64,000 nt of DNA. It comes from Kitasatospora kifunensis. GTDB lineage: Bacteria > Actinomycetota > Actinomycetes > Streptomycetales > Streptomycetaceae. Every line of letters begins with the position of its first letter. The stretch's first letter is position 1. The stretch spans positions 2,976,001 to 3,040,000 of the forward strand of contig NZ_JACHJV010000001.1 of the NCBI RefSeq assembly GCF_014203855.1, written 5' to 3'. Below are positions 55,612 through 64,000 of the stretch, one piece after another. The position numbers and the translations under genes were made by a program. The notes under the pieces were generated by a model. It had not been told where the DNA came from. It did no database searches and saw only the letters and a program-made list of their open reading frames with translations.

Positions 55612-57221
55612 TAAGCCGACTCGCCGACCGGCTGCGCCTCGGCGGGCGCGGGTGTGGCGGCCGGTGTCGCGGCCGTGCGCAGCGGCACCTCGCGGATCAG
55701 CAGCACCACCAGGAAGGCCACCGCCGCGAACGGCGCGGCCACCAGGAAGACGGTGCCGATCCCGTGTCCGAAGGCGTCGGTGACCAGCGGGACCAGCGGC
55801 GCGGGCAGCGTGTGCAGGTCCGGCAGGTCGCCGCCGCCCAGTGCGGCGGCGCCGGCCGGCGGGATGTGCGCGGCGGCCAGGTTCTGGGTCAGGTAGTGCG
55901 TCACCCGGGTGCCGAGCAGCGCGCCCAGCGCGGAGACGCCCATCGCGCCGCCCATGGTGCGGAAGAAGGTGACGGTCGAGCTGGCCGTGCCCAGCTCCTT
56001 GGCCGTGACGGTGTTCTGCACCGCCAGCACCAGGTTCTGGGAGGTCAGGCCGAGGCCCACGCCGGTGGCCGCCATGTAGAGCGAGAGCAGGCCGTAGCTC
56101 GTGTCGGCCCGGGCGGTGCCGAGCAGCAGGAAGCCGAGCGCGAGCAGGAAGGTACCGGCCACCAGGTAGGCCTTCCACTTGCCGTACTTGGTGATCATCC
56201 GCCCGGCAACGGCCGAGGAGACGGCCAGGCCCAGGATCATCGGCAACGTCATGATGCCGGCCATGGTCGGCGTCTTCTCCTTGGCCAGCTGGAAGTACTG
56301 GCTCAGGAAGGTGGTGGCGCCGTACATCCCGATGCCGACGAAGGCGCTGGCCACGGCCGCCAGGCTCACCGTGCGGTGGCGGAACAGGGTGAGCGGCATG
56401 ATCGGCTCGGCCGCCCGGCGCTCCGTCAGGACGAACAGCGCGGCCAGCAGCAGCCCGCCACCGACCATCGCCACGGTCTGCCAGGAGCCCCAGGCGTAGT
56501 TCTTGCCGGCCAGCGTGACCCAGACCATCAGCAGGCTGACCGCGCCGGCGACCAGCACCGCACCGAGGTAGTCGATCTTCGCCTTCCGCTTCACCACCGG
56601 CAGGTGCAGGGTGCGCTGGAGCACGATGATGGCGATCACCGAGAACGGGATGCCGACGTAGAAGCACCAACGCCAGCCCAGCCAGCCGGTGTCCACGATG
56701 ACGCCGCCGATCAGCGGCCCCCCGATGGTGGCCAGCGCGAAGACGGCGCCGAAGTAGCCGCTGTAGCGGCCGCGTTCGCGCGGCGGGACCATCGCCGCCA
56801 GGCAGATCTGGCCGAGCGCCACCACGCCGCCGGCGCCCAGGCCCTGCAGCACCCGGCAGGCGATCAGCTCGCTGGTGTTCTGCGAGAGTCCGGCCAGGGT
56901 GGAGGAGACGATGTAGATCACCAGCGCGAGCTGCACCAGCAGCTTCTTGCTGACCAGGTCGGAGAGCTTGCCCCAGATCGGGGTGGACGCGGTCAGCGAG
57001 AGCAGCGCCGCGGTGATCACCCAGGTGTAGGCGGACTCGCCGCCGTGCAGGTCGTTGAGGATGGTGGGCAGCGCGTTGGAGACGATGGTCGAGGAGAGGA
57101 CCGCCACGAAGAGGCCGAGCAGCAGCCCGGAGAGCGCTTCGAGAATCTCGCGGTGCGTCATCGGGCGGTCGGGGTCGGCGGCGCCGTGGTGACGGCGATG
57201 GGCCGGCTGGCTGCTGGTCAT
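55611..57221 (-). CDS. MFS drug exporter, DHA2 type (second)
   Basis: 536 residues, 14 helices. Motif D1 LFVAVLSSTIVSNALPTI is in helix 1, motif A is GKLSDLVSKKLLV, and motif C GGPLIGGVIVDTGWLGWRW is in helix 5. ATG 57221 follows AGGACCTCC. Its promoter carries two GTTG...CAAC palindromes, and a MarR gene lies directly upstream, a standard repressor-exporter pair. The stop codon is formed at the junction with MITE copy C. Confidence 0.92.
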   Translation of the reverse strand: MTSSQPAHRRHHGAADPDRPMTHREILEALSGLLLGLFVAVLSSTIVSNALPTILNDLHGGESAYTWVITAALLSLTASTPIWGKLSDLVSKKLLVQLALVIYIVSSTLAGLSQNTSELIACRVLQGLGAGGVVALGQICLAAMVPPRERGRYSGYFGAVFALATIGGPLIGGVIVDTGWLGWRWCFYVGIPFSVIAIIVLQRTLHLPVVKRKAKIDYLGAVLVAGAVSLLMVWVTLAGKNYAWGSWQTVAMVGGGLLLAALFVLTERRAAEPIMPLTLFRHRTVSLAAVASAFVGIGMYGATTFLSQYFQLAKEKTPTMAGIMTLPMILGLAVSSAVAGRMITKYGKWKAYLVAGTFLLALGFLLLGTARADTSYGLLSLYMAATGVGLGLTSQNLVLAVQNTVTAKELGTASSTVTFFRTMGGAMGVSALGALLGTRVTHYLTQNLAAAHIPPAGAAALGGGDLPDLHTLPAPLVPLVTDAFGHGIGTVFLVAAPFAAVAFLVVLLIREVPLRTAATPAATPAPAEAQPVGESA

Positions 57222-57238
57222 GGAGGTCCTTAGAATTC

Positions 57239-57282
57239 GTTGCCTAAGGCAACCATAGGCCAGGATAGTTGACCAGGGCAAC
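57239..57282 (-). promoter_or_regulatory. Promoter with two MarR-type operators
   Basis: Two 15-bp palindromes: GTTGCCTAAGGCAAC (57239-57253, perfect) and GTTGACCAGGGCAAC (57268-57282, near perfect), centres 29 nt apart. On the minus strand a -35 TTGCCC (57281-57276) lies inside the upstream operator. A -10 TATGGT (57257-57252), 18 nt away, overlaps the edge of the downstream one. This geometry fits repression by the MarR protein encoded at 57338. Confidence 0.75.
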
Positions 57283-57337
57283 CTTTTCGCGGCCGCATCG
57301 AACCTCTGAGCGCCCTACCTGGCAGCTGCGCCGGCAC

Positions 57338-57880
57338 CTATTCCGAGGCGCCCTCGTACCGGCCCGCGCCGGCCACCGTGTCATTGAACCGAGCCAGCAG
57401 CCGGGCGAACTGGCGCAGTTCGGCGGGCTCCCAGTCGTCGAGCATCGCGCGGAACATGGCGATCCGGTACTCGTGGGCGCGCTGGTAGCGGCGGGCGCCG
57501 TCCTCGGTGAGCGAGACCAGCGAGACCCGCCCGTCGAGCGGGTCCGACTCGCGGGTCACCAGGCCCAGTTCCTCCAGCGCCTTGATCTGCCGGCTGATCG
57601 TCGCCTTGCCGACCCCGAAGTGCGCGCCGACGTCGGTCACCCGCACCTGACCGGCCTCGAAGAGGTGGGCCAGCAGGCTGTAGGCCAGCCCCTCCAGCTT
57701 GGGGTGCACCAGCCGGGACATCTCGGCGGAGCGGGCCCGCCCCCGGCGGAACATCACCGCGACCTCGCGCTCCACCGCGCGGTAGATCGCGCCGGCCTCA
57801 CCGTTCGTCAGTTCCTCGTCCAACGCCAACCCGTCGCTCGCCCGCGCAGCGCAGGCCGCCGACGCGTGATCAGTATCCAC
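57338..57880 (-). CDS. MarR family transcriptional regulator
   Basis: 180-residue winged-helix protein: recognition region VTDVGAHFGVGKATISRQIKAL (in two parts), wing SDPLDGRVSLVSLTEDG. It lies upstream of the MFS gene on the same strand and divergent from the YhgE-like gene, so it sits between two possible targets. The palindromes at 57239-57282 are its likely binding sites for the MFS promoter. Confidence 0.92.
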   Translation of the reverse strand: MDTDHASAACAARASDGLALDEELTNGEAGAIYRAVEREVAVMFRRGRARSAEMSRLVHPKLEGLAYSLLAHLFEAGQVRVTDVGAHFGVGKATISRQIKALEELGLVTRESDPLDGRVSLVSLTEDGARRYQRAHEYRIAMFRAMLDDWEPAELRQFARLLARFNDTVAGAGRYEGASE

Positions 57881-58023
57881 CAGCCCGGCGCGGGAGGGAC
57901 CGCCCGGAAACTGCTTGATGATATGAATTATCTGGAAGGTCCGTTTTTACGCGCTTGAACCGCTTTCCGGCCCGCCGGCCGACACCAGAGCGCCGGCAGC
58001 AGAGCGCCGACCGAGGAGAGTTG

Positions 58024-59088
58024 ATGTCCGGCCAGAGCCAAGGCTTCGTCAAGGAACTCAAGGACGCCGTCAGCGGCCGGTCGGCTCTGCTGGTGGTCGC
58101 GGTGCTGCTGCTCCAGCTCGCCTTCATCACCTCGTACGTCGGCGCGCTGCACCAGCCCAAGCCGCACAAGCTCTCGATCGGCGTGGTCGCCCCAGCGCAG
58201 CTGCAGCCACAGCTGGTCGGCGCGCTCAACCAGGTGCCCGACCAGGCGGTGCACGCCACGCCGGTGGCCGACCAGGCCGCCGCGGTCGCCGCGATCAAGG
58301 ACCAGAAGCTCTACGCGGCCCTGGTCGTCGACCCCTCCGGCAGCCAGGACACCCTGCTGGTGGCCGGTGCCCGCGGCAAGTCCGCCGCCACGGCCGCCAC
58401 CAGCATCGTCACGGCACTGGAGCAGCACCAGGGCCGCACCGTCCAGGCCCAGGACGTGATCCCGCTGCCCCCGGGCGACGCCAACGGCCTGACCTCGTTC
58501 TACCTGGTGATCGGCTGGTGCGTGGGTGGCTACCTGGTGGCCTCGATCCTCGGCATCAGCGCCGGTTCCCGCCCCGCCAACCGCGACCGCGCGCTGATCC
58601 GCACCGGGGTGCTGGCGCTGTACTCGATCGCCGCCGGGCTCGGCGGCGCGCTGATCGTCGGGCCGATCCTGAACGCGCTGCCCGGCAGCATCGCGGGACT
58701 CTGGGGTGTGGGCAGCCTGGTGGTCTTCGCGGTGGGCACCATCACGATGGCACTGGAGTGCCTCTTCGACCTGGTCGGCATCGGGCTGGCCGTGCTGCTC
58801 TTCGTGGTGCTCGGCAATCCGAGCGCCGGCGGAGTCTTCCCGCCGCCGCTGATGCCGCCGTTCTGGCGGGCGATCGGCGCCTGGCTGCCGAATGGCGCGG
58901 GGACCGACGCGACCCGGTCGATCGCCTATTTCGGCGCCACCAACCTCACCGTCCCGCTGCTGGTCCTCACCGCCTGGGCGGTGGTGGGACTGGCGGTGAC
59001 GCTGGTCGCGGTGAGCACCAGGCCCCGGGGCGGCCGTGAGATGGAGATGACCGCCCCACCGGGGCCGGGCGCGGTGTCCGCCGGCTGA
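58024..59088 (+). CDS. YhgE/Pip-like (DUF3533-type) membrane protein
   Basis: 354 residues. One N-terminal helix (LLVVAVLLLQLAFITSYVGAL) is followed by an extracellular domain of about 120 residues, then five helices from about residue 160 (YLVIGWCVGGYLVASILGI onward). This is the ABC-2-like layout of YhgE/Pip proteins, which are implicated in export or phage adsorption in other bacteria. ATG 58024 follows GGAGAG. It is divergent from MarR by 143 nt, so it may belong to the same regulon as the MFS exporter. Confidence 0.75.
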   Translation: MSGQSQGFVKELKDAVSGRSALLVVAVLLLQLAFITSYVGALHQPKPHKLSIGVVAPAQLQPQLVGALNQVPDQAVHATPVADQAAAVAAIKDQKLYAALVVDPSGSQDTLLVAGARGKSAATAATSIVTALEQHQGRTVQAQDVIPLPPGDANGLTSFYLVIGWCVGGYLVASILGISAGSRPANRDRALIRTGVLALYSIAAGLGGALIVGPILNALPGSIAGLWGVGSLVVFAVGTITMALECLFDLVGIGLAVLLFVVLGNPSAGGVFPPPLMPPFWRAIGAWLPNGAGTDATRSIAYFGATNLTVPLLVLTAWAVVGLAVTLVAVSTRPRGGREMEMTAPPGPGAVSAG

Positions 59089-59108
59089 GCGGGTCCTGGT
59101 GGACCGGC

Positions 59109-59630
59109 TCAGTGCACCGGCGTGGGGGGCTCGGCGGTCTCGGACACCGCGCCGCGGGTGGTGGTGAAGACGAACTTCTTCATCGCCCAGTAGCGGAAGG
59201 CCATCGCGACCAGCGTGCCCAGGATCATCCCGCTCAGGAAGTCGGAGACCTCGGCGGTGAAGTGGGTCACGTGGGGCGTGCGCAGGTTGAACATGTACCG
59301 GGTGACGGCCATCGGAAGGTCATTGACCCCCACCGCGACCGCGCTCACCACGAAGAAGGGGATGGCCTCCTTGTGGCTGCCCTCCGAGCGGAAGGACCAC
59401 TGCCGGTTCATCAGGTAGGAGGCCACTGTCGCGACCGCGTTCGCCACGGTCAGCGCGACCAGCGGCTTGGACTCGCAGACGGTGAATCGAAGGGCGTAGT
59501 TGATCGCCATTGTGAGCAGGAAACACGTCCCACCCACCAGCAGGAACTTCACCAGACTTCGATGCTGCACCAGGAAGGGGCGCAGCGGCCCAGGCACCTT
59601 GGCCAGGGCTTTCTGTGTAGGCGACGGCAT
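59109..59630 (-). CDS. GtrA family membrane protein
   Basis: The 173-residue protein has four helices with the GtrA features FLLVGGTCFLLTMAINYAL, NRQWSF after the second helix, and a basic MKKFVF end. GtrA proteins are thought to flip polyprenyl-linked sugars for envelope glycans. It is convergent with the YhgE-like gene (20 nt apart). Confidence 0.9.
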   Translation of the reverse strand: MPSPTQKALAKVPGPLRPFLVQHRSLVKFLLVGGTCFLLTMAINYALRFTVCESKPLVALTVANAVATVASYLMNRQWSFRSEGSHKEAIPFFVVSAVAVGVNDLPMAVTRYMFNLRTPHVTHFTAEVSDFLSGMILGTLVAMAFRYWAMKKFVFTTTRGAVSETAEPPTPVH

Positions 59631-59703
59631 TGGCGCAGTGTCGCACGACTCCTGGGGTGGCCGTCACCCGACTCCCCATTACCCGGATTAACAGACCGGC
59701 GCC

Positions 59704-59733
59704 GGTCCGCCGTCCCCCGACCGGCGGACCCTC
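59704..59733. mobile_element. MITE-like element, copy D (short hairpin form)
   Basis: Arms ggtccgccg (59704-59712) and cggcggacc (59722-59730) with loop tcccccgac, then CTC. Read from the gene side on the minus strand it gives GAGGGTCCGCCGGTCGGGGG, differing from the copy A end at two of 20 positions. The adjoining TCA (59734-59736) is the stop codon of the leftward SMI1/KNR4 gene. The left end is degenerate. It can serve as that gene's terminator. Confidence 0.55.
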
Positions 59734-60309
59734 TCAGCCCCGCGGCATGAGCAGCGGCTGCCCGTCGTTCCAGTGGAAGCCGTCCGCGAACAGCTCATAG
59801 CGGTCGTCCTCCTCCAGCTCGGCGGCGAAGGCGTCCAGGTACTCGCGCCAGCTGGGGGCCAGGTAGTCGGCGGTCCAGCCCTCGTGCGTCCAGTCGATGA
59901 TCTGGCCGAGGCGCTCGGGGGTGGGCGGGTCCAGGTCGACGCAGACCACGTCGCCGTTGCCCTGCGGGATGAGCGGGATCCAGCGCGCCGACCAGCCGAT
60001 GTCCCGACGGATCTCGCCGTCCTCCTCCTCGTCCATCGGCTCGTCCGCGTCCTCGGCCCGCTCCAGCGCGTCCTTCAGCAGCTGACCGAGCGAGTGGACC
60101 GGGCCGTAGCCGCTGACGTGGACGCCGGGCAGGCCGTCGTGGCGGCGGTAGAAGTCCAGCACGTCCGCAGGCAGCGCCACCCCCAGCTGCTGCTCTGCGG
60201 CCACCAGCTGCTCCTCGCTGGCCCCGGCCGGCAACGCGGCCGCCACTGCGGGCGCGAGCCGCTCCAGTGCGCTCTCGATCCGCAGCCAGATCCGCTGCAC
60301 GCTGTCCAT
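59734..60309 (-). CDS. SMI1/KNR4 family protein
   Basis: 191-residue SMI1/KNR4 (SUKH) domain: AAEQQLGVALPADVLDFYRRHDG, then VHSLGQLLKD, IPLIPQGNGDVVCVDLDP, and a C-terminal helix-rich acidic part. SUKH proteins are often immunity proteins to secreted nuclease toxins, but no toxin gene is adjacent here. Streptomycetes also have solitary members of unknown role. The stop codon abuts repeat copy D. Confidence 0.88.
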   Translation of the reverse strand: MDSVQRIWLRIESALERLAPAVAAALPAGASEEQLVAAEQQLGVALPADVLDFYRRHDGLPGVHVSGYGPVHSLGQLLKDALERAEDADEPMDEEEDGEIRRDIGWSARWIPLIPQGNGDVVCVDLDPPTPERLGQIIDWTHEGWTADYLAPSWREYLDAFAAELEEDDRYELFADGFHWNDGQPLLMPRG

Positions 60310-60391
60310 CGAAGTCCTCCCCGATACCGCGACGATTGGGTCGGAAATCTAACACCGCCGACCGACGGCTCCGGCAACCTCCCCGAGGAAG

Positions 60392-60451
60392 CCGCGGTGC
60401 CCGACGGATCGCAGATCCCGTCGGGCACCGCGGCCCCGCTCGGCGGGGCCG
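60392..60451 (-). terminator. Double terminator of lon
   Basis: Directly after the lon stop, ggccccgc-tcg-gcggggcc (60433-60451) forms an 8-bp hairpin. It is followed by a longer hairpin with 16-bp arms ccgcggtgcccgacgg (60392-60407) and complement (60418-60433), whose loop can pair further. Confidence 0.8.
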
Positions 60452-62860
60452 TCAGGCGGCCGCGGCGACCAGCACCTCGGCCGGCTCCAGGGCCAGCGCC
60501 AGCACCTCGCGGACGTCCGCCACCGGGTGGACCGTCAGGCGCTCCAGCACCTCGGCCGGGACGTCGTCCAGGTCGGGCTCGTTGCGCTTGGGGATGATCA
60601 CCGTGGTGATGCCCGCCCGGTCGGCGGCCAGCAGCTTCTGCTTCACCCCGCCGATCGGCAGCACCCGGCCGGTCAGCGAGACCTCACCGGTCATCGCGAC
60701 GTCGGTGCGCACCTTGCGCCCCGAGAGCAGCGAGGCCAGCGCGGTGGTCATGGTGACGCCCGCGCTCGGGCCGTCCTTCGGGACGGCACCGGCCGGCACG
60801 TGCAGGTGGATGCCGCGCTCCCGCAGGCCGGTGACCGGCAGCTCCAGCTCCGCACCGCGCGAGCGCAGGTAGGAGAGGGCGATGTGGGCGGACTCCTTCA
60901 TGACGTCGCCCAGCTGGCCGGTCAGGGTCAGGCCGGTCGAGCCGGTCTCGGCGTCGGCCAGCGAGGCCTCGATGTAGAGGACGTCGCCGCCGGCACCGGT
61001 CACCGCCAGACCGGTCGCCACGCCCGGCACCGCGGTGCGGCGCTCGGCCGGCTCCTGGGCCGCCTCCGGCGTGTGGTGCGGGCGCCCGATCAGGGCCCGC
61101 AGGTCATCGGCGCCGATCGCGGCGGGCAGCTCGCGCTCGCCCAACTCGCTCTGCGCGGCGACCTTGCGCAGGATCCGGGCCACCGCCCGCTCCAGGTTCC
61201 GCACCCCGGCCTCGCGGGTGTACTCGCCGGCCAGCCTGCGCAGCGCGGCCTCGTCCACCGCGACGTCCTCGGGCAGCAGGCCCGCTCGCTGCAGCTGGCG
61301 CGGCAGCAGGTGGTCGCGGGCGATGACGACCTTCTCGTCCTCGGTGTAGCCGTCCAGGCGGACCAGCTCCATCCGGTCCAGCAGCGGCTCCGGGATCGCC
61401 TCCAGGACGTTGGCGGTGGCCAGGAAGACCACGTCGGACAGGTCCAGCTCGACCTCCAGGTAGTGGTCCCGGAAGGTGTGGTTCTGCGCCGGGTCCAGCA
61501 CCTCGAGCAGCGCGGCGGCCGGGTCGCCGCGGTAGTCCGAGCCGACCTTGTCGATCTCGTCCAGCAGGACCACCGGGTTCATCGAGCCGGCCTCCTTGAT
61601 GGCCCGCACGATCCGGCCCGGCATCGCGCCGACGTAGGTACGCCGGTGACCGCGGATCTCGGCCTCGTCGCGGACGCCGCCGAGCGCGACCCGCACGAAG
61701 TCGCGGCCCATCGCCCGGGCGACCGACTCTCCGAGCGAGGTCTTTCCGACCCCGGGCGGGCCGACCAGCGCCAGCACCGCGCCGCCGCGCCGACCGCCGA
61801 CCAGGCTCAGCCCCTGGTCGGCCCGGCGCTTGCGGACCGCCAGGTACTCCACGATCCGGTCCTTGACGTCCGCCAGACCGAAGTGGTCGGCGTCCAGCAC
61901 GGCGCGGGCGCCGGTGATGTCGTAGGCGTCCTGGCTGCGGTTGTTCCACGGGAGTTCGAGGACGGTGTCCAGCCAGGTGCGGATCCAGCTGCCCTCGGGC
62001 GACTGGTCGCTGGATCGCTCCAGCTTGTCGACCTCCTTGAGCGCCGCCTCGCGCACCTTCTCGGGCAGGTCGGCCGCCTCGACCCGGGCCCGGTAGTCAC
62101 CCTCCTCGTCGGCGGCCTCGCCGTTCAGCTCGGCCAGCTCCTTGCGCACGGCCTCCAGCTGGCGGCGGAGCAGGAACTCCTTCTGCTGCTTGGCCACGCC
62201 CTCCTCGACGTCCTTGCGGATGGTGTCGTTGACCTCCTCCTCGGCGAGGTGGTCGCGCAGCAGCTGCAGGGCGTACTCCAGGCGGGCCACCTGGTCGGCC
62301 TCCAGCAGCACCTTGAGCTTCTGCTCGGCGGTGGCGAAGGGGGCGTAGCCGATGTTGTCGGCCAGCTCGCCGACGCCCTCGATGCCGGCCACCCGGTCCA
62401 CGATCTGCCAGGCGCCGCGCTTGCGCAGCCACTGGGTGGAGACGGCCTTGTACTCCTTCACCAGCTCGGCGGCCCGGCCGCCGACCGGAATCCCGACCGA
62501 GGACTCCTTGAACGGCGTGGTCTCCACCCAGAGGGCGGCGCCCGGCCCGGTGGTCCCGACCCCGATCCGCACCCGGCGAACCGCGCGGACCAGCGCGGCC
62601 GGCTCGCCGTCGGCCAACCGGCCGACCTGCTCGACCGTGGCCAGTGCGCCGACCGCCGCGTAGGAGCCGTCGAGGCGCGGCACCAGCAGCACCTGCGGCT
62701 TGCCACCGTCCACCGAGTCCCGCGCGGCGGCCCTGGCGGCCTCCACGGCGGCGCGCACCTCGGTGTCCTTGAGGTCCAGCGGCACCACCATGCCGGGCAG
62801 CACAACCTCCTCATCGAGAGGCAGCACGGGCAGAGTGAGCGAAGCGGACGTCGATGCCAT
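60452..62860 (-). CDS. lon: ATP-dependent protease La
   Basis: Cytosolic protease that removes misfolded and short-lived regulatory proteins. The 802-residue protein has the N-terminal LON domain, a coiled middle, AAA+ motor with Walker [10 protein letters not shown] and Walker [10 protein letters not shown], and the peptidase domain with the Ser in [10 protein letters not shown] and the Lys in GVKQKLLAA. Start ATG 62860 follows GGGGAGAG. An HspR-type HAIR motif lies 21 nt upstream of the start, as reported for S. lividans lon. Confidence 0.97.
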   Translation of the reverse strand: MASTSASLTLPVLPLDEEVVLPGMVVPLDLKDTEVRAAVEAARAAARDSVDGGKPQVLLVPRLDGSYAAVGALATVEQVGRLADGEPAALVRAVRRVRIGVGTTGPGAALWVETTPFKESSVGIPVGGRAAELVKEYKAVSTQWLRKRGAWQIVDRVAGIEGVGELADNIGYAPFATAEQKLKVLLEADQVARLEYALQLLRDHLAEEEVNDTIRKDVEEGVAKQQKEFLLRRQLEAVRKELAELNGEAADEEGDYRARVEAADLPEKVREAALKEVDKLERSSDQSPEGSWIRTWLDTVLELPWNNRSQDAYDITGARAVLDADHFGLADVKDRIVEYLAVRKRRADQGLSLVGGRRGGAVLALVGPPGVGKTSLGESVARAMGRDFVRVALGGVRDEAEIRGHRRTYVGAMPGRIVRAIKEAGSMNPVVLLDEIDKVGSDYRGDPAAALLEVLDPAQNHTFRDHYLEVELDLSDVVFLATANVLEAIPEPLLDRMELVRLDGYTEDEKVVIARDHLLPRQLQRAGLLPEDVAVDEAALRRLAGEYTREAGVRNLERAVARILRKVAAQSELGERELPAAIGADDLRALIGRPHHTPEAAQEPAERRTAVPGVATGLAVTGAGGDVLYIEASLADAETGSTGLTLTGQLGDVMKESAHIALSYLRSRGAELELPVTGLRERGIHLHVPAGAVPKDGPSAGVTMTTALASLLSGRKVRTDVAMTGEVSLTGRVLPIGGVKQKLLAADRAGITTVIIPKRNEPDLDDVPAEVLERLTVHPVADVREVLALALEPAEVLVAAAA

Positions 62861-62881
62861 GATCTCTCCCCAGTCAGTGAA

Positions 62882-62902
62882 CTTGAGTCGACATGACTAA
62901 GG
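62882..62902 (-). promoter_or_regulatory. HAIR element (HspR operator) upstream of lon
   Basis: CTTGAGT-N7-ACTAAGG compared with the HAIR consensus CTTGAGT-N7-ACTCAAG: the left half is perfect and the right half is imperfect. It is 21 nt upstream of the lon ATG, so HspR bound here would block transcription until heat shock. The same arrangement is known for lon in streptomycetes. Confidence 0.65.
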
Positions 62903-63010
62903 CTTCGGGAAGGCTGGATGTTCCCGCGATTCTGTTCGCTCTGAGCGATCAGGCGTGCGCGACTGGGTGACCAGTCCGAGGCGCTCAGGCTGGGGACGAT
63001 GGAGAGGCGC

Positions 63011-63835
63011 TCAGGCCGAGTGCTCGGAGAGCGCGATCTGGCGCGGCACCCGTCGCGGCATCCACCGCGCCACCCGGCCGCGCCCACCGCCGGGCCGCCG
63101 CGGCGGGCGGCGCAGCAGGCCCCAGAGCCCGATCCCGACCAGCAGCGCCGTGGGGTGCCCGACACCGGTGATCAGGTCCTGGTCGGTCATGATCCCGTGC
63201 ACCACCAGCAGCACCGCGCCGCCCAGCGCCAGGTAGCGCCCGCGCGGCGGCAGCAGTCCCGCCAGGGCGCCCAGGCTGGCCAGCACCCCGTAGCTGACGC
63301 CGATGTCCAGCTCGTCCAGGATGCTCGGCCCGACCTTCCCGGTGGCCACCGCGATCGCCACCACCAGCTGGGAGAGCAGCGTGCCGACCACGTGCCCGGC
63401 GGCGAAGACGCCGGCCGCGCGCAGCGAGCCGACCCGTCGTTCCAGCGGGGCGACCGTGAAGGCGTAGGCCCACAGGTAGGGCATCCAGACCGGCCCGGCC
63501 ACCCAGAGCCCGCTCATCAGCAACGAGCGCAAGGGGGTGCGCAGCAGGTGGTGGCCGTCGGTGCTGGACATGGCCTGCAGCTGGTGCACCAGGTCCGGGT
63601 TGGCCACCTGGGCGAAGATCGTGGTGCTGGCCAGCACCACCAGGTAGCCGACCGCGAAAGGGTTGCGGCGCGGGGTGGGCAGCCGCTCCAGCACCCACCG
63701 CAGCGGCGCGTCGCGCAGCCCGAACCGCAGGCACGCCAACGGGGTGACCGGCAGACGCCGGCCGCCGGCCGGGCTCGGGGCCGGCGAGGTGCCCACCGGC
63801 GCACCCGCCGACGCACCGAACGACGCGTCCGCCAT
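63011..63835 (-). CDS. Rhomboid-like membrane serine protease
   Basis: The 274-residue protein has about six helices. The putative nucleophile is in the GxSxG sequence DIGVSYGVL and the paired His in VGHPTALLVG, in the order expected for rhomboids. The N-terminal 35 residues and the C-terminal 40 are polar, the latter Arg-rich. ATG 63835 follows GGAGG by 5 nt; an ATG 117 nt upstream lacks a ribosome site. The 165 nt to the window end hold no recognisable gene. Confidence 0.8.
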   Translation of the reverse strand: MADASFGASAGAPVGTSPAPSPAGGRRLPVTPLACLRFGLRDAPLRWVLERLPTPRRNPFAVGYLVVLASTTIFAQVANPDLVHQLQAMSSTDGHHLLRTPLRSLLMSGLWVAGPVWMPYLWAYAFTVAPLERRVGSLRAAGVFAAGHVVGTLLSQLVVAIAVATGKVGPSILDELDIGVSYGVLASLGALAGLLPPRGRYLALGGAVLLVVHGIMTDQDLITGVGHPTALLVGIGLWGLLRRPPRRPGGGRGRVARWMPRRVPRQIALSEHSA

Positions 63836-64000
63836 GGCGCCTCCGTCCCTCACTCCTGATCCACCCGGCGGCACCGGGGCGGCCGATGCCATGGCCGCGC
63901 TCGGTGCGCCCCGGTGCGCGTAAGCACTAGCTGCGCGTGCACACCGTGCCATCGTTGGCTGATTTCGTCCACGGTAGGCGCCACGTCTGAGAGTCCGCTG

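Overview
The window is chromosomal DNA from a high-GC actinomycete, most likely a member of the Streptomycetaceae (Streptomyces, Kitasatospora or a close relative). The evidence is the codon bias, frequent GTG starts with 4-bp GTGA/ATGA overlaps, the long Arg/Glu-rich insert in Rho, the gene content, and gene order. Positions 1-26619 read, from right to left, argS-lysA-hom-thrC-thrB-rho-(LCP)-rpmE-prfA-prmC-sua5-(LMW-PTP-glyA)-wecA-(pptH-pptT)-atpIBEFHAGD. From memory this is the same backbone as Mycobacterium tuberculosis Rv1292-Rv1310, with the genes in parentheses added. Almost all of it is on the minus strand. The exceptions are pptH-pptT, a metallophosphoesterase and a phosphopantetheinyl transferase lying between wecA and atpI.

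From 26.7 to 32.1 kb a single-domain response regulator and a tRNA-Arg(CCG) are followed by a small accessory stretch. It holds a Cys-rich hypothetical protein, an ABM-fold protein coupled to an XRE regulator under a palindrome-rich promoter, a UTRA protein that has lost its GntR DNA-binding domain, a DUF6247 protein, and a membrane-anchored trypsin-like protease. From 32.3 to 40.3 kb lie an MFS exporter, a DUF885 metallopeptidase, a TetR regulator, an FAH-family enzyme, and an adjacent Ser/Thr kinase and pseudokinase.

Positions 40.4-51.7 kb hold a divergent cluster. One arm encodes an LLM flavin monooxygenase, a GNAT acetyltransferase, and a polar-amino-acid ABC transporter with two binding proteins. 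The other arm encodes a second permease, a large FAD/NAD(P)-binding protein, and an FdhF/YdeP-type molybdopterin oxidoreductase. A 25-residue Cys-containing leader peptide sits upstream of the LLM gene. This suggests that the cluster imports and breaks down a sulfur-containing amino acid derivative and is controlled by cysteine supply. 

From 51.7 kb to the end there is an NlpC/P60 hydrolase, a PHO-box-preceded low-affinity phosphate transporter with a small membrane partner, and a MarR-controlled MFS exporter with two clear operators. Next come a YhgE-like membrane protein, GtrA, an orphan SMI1/KNR4 protein, lon preceded by an HspR-type HAIR motif, and a rhomboid-like protease.

The most unusual signal is a family of small inverted-repeat elements at four places (32340-32499, 37901-37925, 55452-55611, 59704-59733). 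They begin with GAGGGTCCGCC and appear to be flanked by TNA. Each sits at, or within 9 nt of, the stop codon of a minus-strand gene, where it could act as a transcription terminator. No CRISPR array, complete transposase, integrase or rRNA was seen.
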